Source of the DNA: Hymenobacter oligotrophus
GTDB taxonomy: Bacteria; Bacteroidota; Bacteroidia; Cytophagales; Hymenobacteraceae
NCBI RefSeq assembly: GCF_003574965.1
Contig: NZ_CP032317.1
Location: 1,922,001 to 1,986,000, forward strand
Length of the DNA: 64,000 nucleotides
Reading direction: 5' to 3'
The notes beneath the pieces are model-generated. The model ran no database searches. It was not told where the DNA came from and saw nothing but the letters and a program-made list of their open reading frames with translations. Positions 58,472-64,000 of this stretch are shown here, piece by piece; within the stretch, counting starts at the first letter, position 1; each line of letters begins with the position of its first letter. The position numbers were made by a program, and so were the translations under genes.

Positions 58472-58725
58472 GGCAGGTGGCGGGCAAGGTGATGCTGCAA
58501 GAACGTAAAAACGCCCCTAGGTGGCGGTAACGCCGGGTGGTACTCGGCACTGGGGCGGCACGTCCCCATCAAGGGTCGGGCTGCTGCCGCGCAATTCCGC
58601 TTGGCCGCTGTGGGCGGCCGCGCCGAGTGCCGCTCAACACTACACCGAGAGTAAGATTTCCCGAGCTTCAATTGTGCGCTAACGCGCTGCTACTCGGGCT
58701 AGTACGCACCCTGCTGGTCCGTTCC
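58472..58725. other. Gene-free stretch next to a decayed gene
   Basis: 254 bases with no gene. A CCTAGG lies at 58515. The sequence does not resemble the missing C-terminal part of the neighbouring receiver remnant. Confidence 0.5.
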
Positions 58726-58960
58726 CTAGGTGTTGCGCTCGGCGTAGGCTTGCAGAAACTCAATGCCGTTCATGCGCGGCATTTTCAGGTAAAGCAAAAT
58801 CAAAACCGGGCAGGCGGCAGCGGCGGGTTCGCGCGCAGTGGGCGTGCAGCAGGTCGAGGGCTACCAGCACTTGGTCGGCCACGGCCATGCACCGCAGCAA
58901 CTACTGGTTGAGGAAGTTGTTGGTATCGTCGTTGAGCAGCACGCAGGGCGGAGCCCCCAT
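58726..58960 (-). pseudogene. Decayed response-regulator receiver domain
   Basis: From an ATG at 58960, 28 nt after the stop of the histidine kinase, the minus strand reads PPCVLLNDDTNNFLNQ, then an in-frame TAG, then VADQVLVALD, i.e. a CheY-like receiver start with the acidic pair DD. Further on, in another frame, CPVLILLYLKMPRMNGIEFL appears: the third strand of a receiver, with the phosphate-accepting Asp replaced by Tyr. It stops at a TAG inside CCTAGG, before the Lys strand. So it has a nonsense codon, a frameshift, loss of the key Asp and truncation. Probably the former partner of the kinase. Confidence 0.8.
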
Positions 58961-58987
58961 GAACGGAGCGTTGAAAGGGAAAAACAA

Positions 58988-61900
58988 TCAGGCGACTACC
59001 GCCGGGCCGGGCGCGTGGGGCAGGTGTACAAAAAACGTGGTGCCGGCGCCGGGCTGGCTGTGCACCTCAATGCGCCCGCCGGCGTTTTCAACCATGCGCT
59101 TCACCATAAACAAGCCAATGCCCGTGCCCTCCACGTGGCTGTGGAAGCGCTGAAACATGGCAAACAAGCGCGGCAGCTGGGCGGCATCGAGGCCTAGGCC
59201 GTTGTCGTGCACCTCCAGCACGGTGTAGCCGGTGCGCACGTGGGCGCGCACATCCACGTGGGGGCGGCGAGCCGGGTGGCGGTACTTCAGGGCGTTGCTG
59301 AGCAGGTTGAACACCACCGAGCGCAGGTTTTTTTCGGAAAACAACACGGCCGGAAAATTGGCCACCGCCACCGTCAGGCGGGCGTTGGTTTCGCGCAGCA
59401 GCGGGGCCAGGTCCTGGCATACGTCGTCTACCACGGCGGCCAGGTCCACGGCCACCGCGGCCGGAGAGTGTTCTTTTTGCAGCCTCGATACATCGGTGAG
59501 CTGGTCGATGGTGCGCTTAAAGCGCTCCACGGCGTCGCGCATGTGGCTCAGCGTGGGTGCCACGTACTCGCTCTGGGCCACTTCGGCGGGCAGCTCGTGG
59601 CGCAGCAGCGCCAACAGGCCGTCGAGGTTGCTGATGGGGGCTTTCAGGTCGTGCGAGGCCGTGTACACAAAGTTGTCGAGGTCGATGTTGGTGCGCGTGA
59701 GCTGCTGGTTGGCGGCGGCCAGCTCGGCGTTGGCGCCCTTCAATTCCTCGTTCAGGTTTAGCACCTGCTGGCGGGCCTGCACCTGCTCGGTAACCTCAAA
59801 CACAAACACGAGTAGGCCGTCTACCTGGTTGTGCTCGTTGCGGCGGGGTTGGTACACAAAGCTGAAGTAGCGGTTTTCCGGCTCGCCCTCCAGGGTACGT
59901 GCCACCGGAATCAGCAACTCCCGCTCTTCGTGAGCTTGCCCCGTGGCGTATACGTTGCGCATAATGCTTGTCACCGGGTTGTCGGCTAGCTCGGGCAGGG
60001 CCTCCAGAAAAGGCAGCCCCAGCAACGCCCGGTTGGGCACCAGCCGTTGGTAACTGGGATTGATGAACTCGTATGCCATGCTGGGGCCGGCCAGGATAGC
60101 AATGCCAGCCGGGGCCTGCTCAAACAAATTGAGCAGCTGGCGGCGCTGCGCCTCGCGCTCTTTTCGGGCACGCACGCGCTCGGTTACATCGAAAGCGAAA
60201 ATGGAAATGCCCGTGATTTGCTCGCCCTCCCGAATGGCCTGGTAGGTAATGTCGTAGTACGTGTCTTGGGGCGGCAGGCCGACGGCTGGCGCGGCCGTAA
60301 ATTTTGCCTCTTGGCCCACATAGGTTTGCCCGGTTTGGTACACGCCATCGAGCCAGGCCAAAAAGCCCTGCTCCACGGTTTCCGGAAACGCCTCGGCCAC
60401 GGTACGCCCCAGCAGCGGCCGATCGGGAAACAGGGCCTGGTAGGCGGGGTTGGCGTACTCGTAGCGGAACTCGGGGCCGCGCAGCAACGCGATGCAGGCC
60501 GGGGTTTGCTCGAACACGCGGTAAAACGACTCGCGCTGGGCGGCAGCCTGCTCGGCAGCGGCCAGCGCCTGCGCCTGGGCCTCGTCGGCGCGCTGGCGGG
60601 CCTGCACGCGCTCGGTGGCATCCACAATAAACGCCAGCACGCCGGTTGTCTGGCCCTGGGCATCGGGCAGGGGCTGGTACGTGAAATCGAAGTAGTGGGG
60701 CGCCGGCCCGCTGCCGGCCGACTCCAGTACCACCAGCGCCTCGCGGCCTATGTGCGGCTGGCCGGTGCGATACACCTCGTCGAGCAGCTCCACAAAGCCC
60801 TGCGCCGCCAGCTCGGGCAGGCACTCGGCCACCGTGGCGCCGGGGCGGGCGCGCTGGCCCACCATGGCATCGTAGCCGGGGTTGGTAAAGGCAAAGCGGT
60901 GGTTGGGGCCTTCCACGGAGGCAATCATGGCCGGGCTTTGCCGCAAAATTTCGCGCAGGCGCTGGTCTTGCAGCTCCAGCTCGTGCTGGGCGCGCTTCAG
61001 GTCGTCGATGTCGAGGTTGGAGCCGAACCACTGGCGGGGGCGGCCGGCGGCACGGGCGTCTTCGAGCGGCTCGGGCACGCCCTGGCTGGCAAACCAGCGG
61101 TAGCGGCCGTCGGCGCCGCGCAGCCGAAACTCGTAGCGCCAGCCGTGGCCCTGCGCCAGGGCGCCGCCGTACTCGCGGGCCACCAAGGGCAGGTCGTCCG
61201 GGTGAATCAGCTCGGGCCAGCCTTGCCCAACAGGCCCTAGGTGCGCGGGCTGGTCTTGGCCCATGGGTAGGCTGGGCGCCAAGCCGGTGTAGGCGTAGTA
61301 CTGCGGGCTGACGTAGAGAATCTGGCCGTGCTCGTCGACGGTGAAGGTGGTACTGGGCAGGCTCTCGGTGATGCGCTGCAGGCGGCGGGCCACGGCTTCG
61401 GCCTCGGCGCGGGCCGCCTCGGCCTCCTGGGTGCGCTGCAGCACGCGGCTTTCGAGCTCCTGGTTGAGCTGCTGCACCTGCCGGCGGGCCTGCACCTGCT
61501 CGGTAACGTCGTAAGCAAAGTTGAGCAGGCCATCCACGCGGCCCTCCGCATCGCGCAGGGCTTGCAACAACACGCTGAAGTAGCACTGCTCCAGCCGGCC
61601 CGTGCCCGTCCGGTCCACCCACGTTTCCAGCTCGGGGTCAACGTGCGGCTCGCCAGTTTGGTACACGCGGTCGAGCCGCTCAATAATGCCCTGGCCAGCC
61701 AGTTCCGGCAGGGCTTGGCGGATGGGCAGGCCCTGTACGGGGCGCGACGGAAACAATTGCTGGTAGCGCGGATTGACCAGCTCGTACACGTGCTCGGGCC
61801 CGTTAAAGGTCGACACTTGGGCGGGCAAGGCCATGAGCACGTCGTGCAGGCGCCGGCGCTGAGCCTCGGCCTCGGCCCGGGCCTGCTGCTCGCGCACCTG

Positions 61901-62317
61901 GCTTTGGCGCAGGGCTTCTTCCACGGCCGTGCGGGGTTGGTCGGCCGTGTCGGAAAAACAGACCACCAGTACCTCGCCGGCCCGGTGAGCGGCCAGCTGA
62001 AAGTAGTTGTCGAGGCCGTCGTGCTGGTAGTTGACGTCGTAGCGCCCCGGCCCGCCGGCCAGAAAGGTGTCGCGGTAAAACGCGAAAATGCCGGTTTCTA
62101 TCGTGTTGGGGTACAGCGTCAGAAACGTTTCGGCCGGGCGCTCGGGCCGCTGCAGCATGCGCTGGGCGGCCGGGTTCAGGTATTCGTACGCCAGGTCGAC
62201 AATGGTGGCCTGGTCGGCGGGGTCGTATACGGGCCGGAACACGATATAGCCCGACAGCGACACGTCGAGCACAACGGGCAGCAGTTCGGGCAGGGCAACA
62301 GAAGCGGGCAAAGGCAT
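58988..62317 (-). CDS. PAS-domain sensor histidine kinase
   Basis: A 1109 aa kinase with no signal peptide or membrane segment, so probably cytoplasmic. About six PAS domains follow each other between residues ~10 and 860 (repeated pattern FxFTNPGYDAMVG, FEYANPAYQALFPDR, YEFINPSYQRLVPN, each ending in ...VTERVQAR). Then HisKA with His889 (TASHDLKAPISN), N-box Asn1008 (NLLSNALKY), G1 DNGLGLD (about 1038) and G2 GTGIGLFMVKRM (1064). PAS4, PAS5 and PAS6 resemble each other, suggesting internal duplication. Its response regulator next door is decayed, and direct repeats lie in its promoter. Confidence 0.93.
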   Translation of the reverse strand: MPLPASVALPELLPVVLDVSLSGYIVFRPVYDPADQATIVDLAYEYLNPAAQRMLQRPERPAETFLTLYPNTIETGIFAFYRDTFLAGGPGRYDVNYQHDGLDNYFQLAAHRAGEVLVVCFSDTADQPRTAVEEALRQSQVREQQARAEAEAQRRRLHDVLMALPAQVSTFNGPEHVYELVNPRYQQLFPSRPVQGLPIRQALPELAGQGIIERLDRVYQTGEPHVDPELETWVDRTGTGRLEQCYFSVLLQALRDAEGRVDGLLNFAYDVTEQVQARRQVQQLNQELESRVLQRTQEAEAARAEAEAVARRLQRITESLPSTTFTVDEHGQILYVSPQYYAYTGLAPSLPMGQDQPAHLGPVGQGWPELIHPDDLPLVAREYGGALAQGHGWRYEFRLRGADGRYRWFASQGVPEPLEDARAAGRPRQWFGSNLDIDDLKRAQHELELQDQRLREILRQSPAMIASVEGPNHRFAFTNPGYDAMVGQRARPGATVAECLPELAAQGFVELLDEVYRTGQPHIGREALVVLESAGSGPAPHYFDFTYQPLPDAQGQTTGVLAFIVDATERVQARQRADEAQAQALAAAEQAAAQRESFYRVFEQTPACIALLRGPEFRYEYANPAYQALFPDRPLLGRTVAEAFPETVEQGFLAWLDGVYQTGQTYVGQEAKFTAAPAVGLPPQDTYYDITYQAIREGEQITGISIFAFDVTERVRARKEREAQRRQLLNLFEQAPAGIAILAGPSMAYEFINPSYQRLVPNRALLGLPFLEALPELADNPVTSIMRNVYATGQAHEERELLIPVARTLEGEPENRYFSFVYQPRRNEHNQVDGLLVFVFEVTEQVQARQQVLNLNEELKGANAELAAANQQLTRTNIDLDNFVYTASHDLKAPISNLDGLLALLRHELPAEVAQSEYVAPTLSHMRDAVERFKRTIDQLTDVSRLQKEHSPAAVAVDLAAVVDDVCQDLAPLLRETNARLTVAVANFPAVLFSEKNLRSVVFNLLSNALKYRHPARRPHVDVRAHVRTGYTVLEVHDNGLGLDAAQLPRLFAMFQRFHSHVEGTGIGLFMVKRMVENAGGRIEVHSQPGAGTTFFVHLPHAPGPAVVA

Positions 62318-62375
62318 GGTAGAGCTGGCAGCACAAGCGCTGAAGGCCCCGGCAATCCGGGGCGCGCTCTAGCAA

Positions 62376-62411
62376 AGTAAGACAAAGTACACTCAGAGTA
62401 AGACAAAGTAC
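62376..62411 (-). promoter_or_regulatory. Two 15-bp direct repeats with 21-bp period upstream of the histidine kinase
   Basis: GTACTTTGTCTTACT (minus strand) occurs perfectly at 62376-62390 and 62397-62411, start to start 21 bp, i.e. two helix turns. They lie 59-94 nt before the ATG at 62317. Each carries a TACTTTG that resembles a -7 box. The spacing is that of LytTR- or response-regulator-type direct-repeat sites. Confidence 0.6.
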
Positions 62412-62452
62412 CCTAAGAACAATGCAGCCATCAGCGCGGCAGCCGGCCCTAG

Positions 62453-62714
62453 GTGCGCGTGGGTGCCAGCCTGCCGGCAGCCGAGCAAGACGGCACAGCG
62501 TCTCTGCGCGTGCAGGATATTGACATTGGTATTCCGGAAGAGCTGCAGGAGCGGGTTTTTGATAAGTTTGGCGGCCCGGCCCGGGGTTGCCGGTATGGTC
62601 AGCACCGGCCTAAGTTTGTTTGTCACGAAGCAGATCGAGCAACTGCACCAAGGCAAAATTCGCCCGAAAAGTATCGGGGGCGCTGGCACCTGCTTGGTGG
62701 TAGGGCTGCCATAG
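62453..62714 (+). pseudogene. Decayed histidine-kinase ATPase (HATPase_c) fragment
   Basis: On the plus strand 62453 onward reads SLRVQDIDIGIPEELQERVF and then DKF, the G1/F-box part of a kinase ATPase domain. After about 62575 the continuation is in the +1 frame: STGLSLFVTKQIEQLHQGKI and then GTCLVVGLP with a stop at 62712-62714, the G2 box (normally GTGLGL) and end of the domain. No N-terminal kinase part is present and the frame is broken. It is on the strand opposite to the intact kinase. Confidence 0.8.
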
Positions 62715-62819
62715 GCCCTGGCCTGCTTGGCCCAGATCTCACCTAGGGAATGGTGAACAACCAACGCCAAAATTTCCCGAACTTTAAGTGCCTTTTCCCG
62801 CCATTTGGCACTCTTCCAT

Positions 62820-64000
62820 GAAAAAAGCTTTATTCTCCTTGGCGCTGGCCATGCTGGTGCCGGTGTTGTCGCCCGGCTGGGGCTTTTTTGGTCACCGCAC
62901 CATCACGCAGATAGCCGTGTACACGCTGCCCTCGAGCATGCAGGGCTTCTACTACCGCCACATGCCGCAGCTGGTGAAGCTGAGCACCGCCCCCGATGAG
63001 CGCCGCAACGACGACCCCACCGAGGCTACCAAACACTTCATCGACATGGACCACTTCGGCGACAACCCCTTTGGGATGATGCCGAAAGACTACGACAAGG
63101 CCGTAGCCAAGTACACCGCCGATACGCTGAAGAAATACGGTGTGGTGCCGTGGGTGGTGCTCGAAACCAAGGAAAAGCTCACCGAAGCCTTTAAGCAGCG
63201 CGATACCACCGCCATAATTGCCCTGTCGGCCGATTTGAACCACTACGTGGCCGATGCCTTTGTGCCGCTGCACACCACCGAGAACTACGACGGCCAGCTG
63301 ACCAAGCAACACGGCCTGCACTCGCTGTGGGAGTCGAAGCTGCCCGAAATGTTTATTGCCGATTACAAACTCGACTCGGAGAAAGCCGATTACCTAAAAG
63401 ACCCGAAGTCGGCCATCTGGAGAGTGGTGCAGGATTCGTACGGGTTCTTGGGTGCCACCTTCGACTACGAGATGGAGTTGAGCAAAAACTTCCCCACCGA
63501 GAAGAAGTATACCTACTCGCACAAATACGGAAAAACCCGCCGCTCCTACTCCGATGCGTTTGCCAAGGAGTACCACAAGAAAGTGGGCGGCATGGTGGCT
63601 TACCGCCTGAAAGGCGCACCCACCATGGTAGCCTCGATGTGGTACACGGCCTGGAAAGATGCCGGCAGCCCCGACCTAGGCGCCATGATGCGCCCCGGCA
63701 AGCTTAGCAAGGAAGAAAAGAAAGTGCTCGACGAGCAACTCGAAGCCTGGAAGGACAACCAACTGGTGCCCCTGAACATGCTGCTTTCGTTGCAGAAGGA
63801 GAAGTCGGAGGAAAAGCCCGACGTGGTGGGCTCGGCCGATGGCGCCGCCCCCGCGCCGGCCCCCGAAGCAGCAGCGCCCGCCGCTGCCCCCGCAGCTGCC
63901 CCCGAGGCCGACAAAGTAAAGACCAAGGAGAAGCGCGACAACGACAAGCAGAAAGAGAAAACCAAGGCCAAGAAGAAGGACGACAACAGCCCCTTCAACG
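62820..64000 (+). CDS. Zinc-dependent phospholipase C / S1-P1 nuclease-like protein (5' part)
   Basis: The first 393 codons of a gene that runs past the window end. Signal peptide about residues 1-20 (ALFSLALAMLVPVLSPG), mature start WGFFGHRTITQIAV, then HFIDMDHFGDNPFG, NHYVADAFVPLHTTENYDG, HGLHSLWESKLPEM, and WYTAWKDAGSP: the Trp1 and His/Asp zinc ligands of the zinc-dependent PLC/S1-P1 nuclease fold. An Ala/Pro and Lys-rich low-complexity tail (PAPAPEAAAPAAAPAAAPEA) then begins. It could be a phospholipase C or a nuclease; periplasmic or secreted. No stop in the window. Confidence 0.85.

Larger units (their letters stand above)
51..63687. repeat. Dispersed palindrome CCTAGG (~95 copies)
   Basis: Counting by eye, CCTAGG occurs about 95 times in 64 kb, one per ~670 bp. 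With ~62% GC the random expectation is near 21. Copies lie inside genes mostly as xxC-CTA-GGx (Leu-Gly) or CCT-AGG (Pro-Arg), in stop codons (hemE, ABC exporter, GNAT, STAS-like), in terminator loops (21100, 54323) and in heptad-element loops (9302, 15660). Confidence 0.8.

Noticed and set aside
58537-58911. 124-codon plus-strand open frame beside the histidine kinase
   Set aside because: It is the antisense of the decayed receiver domain and of non-coding sequence; no conserved features.
62318-62452. Third decayed gene between kinase start and ATPase remnant
   Set aside because: Only the direct repeats and promoter-like sequence are visible; no coding similarity in any frame.

Overview
The window is chromosomal DNA of a high-GC Bacteroidota bacterium, most likely a Hymenobacter-like member of the Cytophagales. 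Reasons: GC near 62%; almost no Shine-Dalgarno sites; many start codons preceded by the Bacteroidota -7 box TAnnTTTG; a T9SS-type C-terminal sorting domain; several Bacteroidota-typical families (DUF3667, DUF2911, DUF547, DUF2461, YceI/MarR pair, DPP4-like S9 peptidase); and intergenic repeat families of this group. No insertion sequence, prophage, CRISPR array or rRNA operon was seen. One tRNA gene (Leu, CAG) is present.

Layout. 1-9.6 kb: housekeeping genes (purE, MarC-type membrane protein, hemE, a heptose-kinase-type sugar kinase, an MBL-fold hydrolase, an aspartate-type aminotransferase, a two-part glycosyltransferase, recR, clpS). 9.8-24 kb: a secreted DPP4-like peptidase, several secreted or lipoprotein genes of unknown role, a MarR-YceI operon, a dipeptide epimerase divergent from a dicarboxylate/glutamate-type symporter, a T9SS cargo protein and a large GAF-containing protein. 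24-35 kb: two PAP2 phosphatases around tRNA-Leu, an M61 peptidase, a cyanophycinase-like lipoprotein, an MFS transporter, a Bax-inhibitor-type membrane protein, a NAPE-PLD-like hydrolase and a sodium:solute symporter. 35-51 kb: TonB-domain protein, ABC exporter, DUF2911 protein, a second symporter with a tiny overlapping membrane-protein gene, PIG-L deacetylase, subtilase, YitT, DUF3667, MOSC, DUF547 and DUF2461 proteins. 51-64 kb: deoxynucleoside kinase, small enzymes (GNAT, CDGSH, acyl-CoA-binding protein), amidohydrolase, CinA, a kinase-fold candidate, a six-PAS histidine kinase bracketed by two decayed two-component fragments, and the 5' part of a phospholipase C/S1-P1-like gene cut by the window end.

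Most genes look like single-gene or two-gene transcription units, with many intrinsic terminators and many -7 boxes close to the start. Functional links are modest: MarR probably autoregulates the MarR-YceI operon; the epimerase and symporter share a divergent promoter region and may both serve peptide or amino-acid recycling; the small ORF and symporter are probably co-translated.

The most unusual signals are genome-structural. (1) The palindrome CCTAGG occurs about 95 times (by-eye count), roughly four to five times the composition expectation, inside and between genes, like the HIP1 element of cyanobacteria. (2) Five intergenic elements are built of 7-bp tandem repeats facing a second, inverted set of 7-bp repeats; their unit sequence differs but the period and architecture do not. 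(3) A ~660 bp low-GC block sits inside the PIG-L gene. (4) Remnants of a response regulator and of a histidine-kinase ATPase domain flank an intact hybrid-less kinase. (5) Several genes have a -7 box exactly 4-5 nt before ATG, suggesting leaderless mRNAs.
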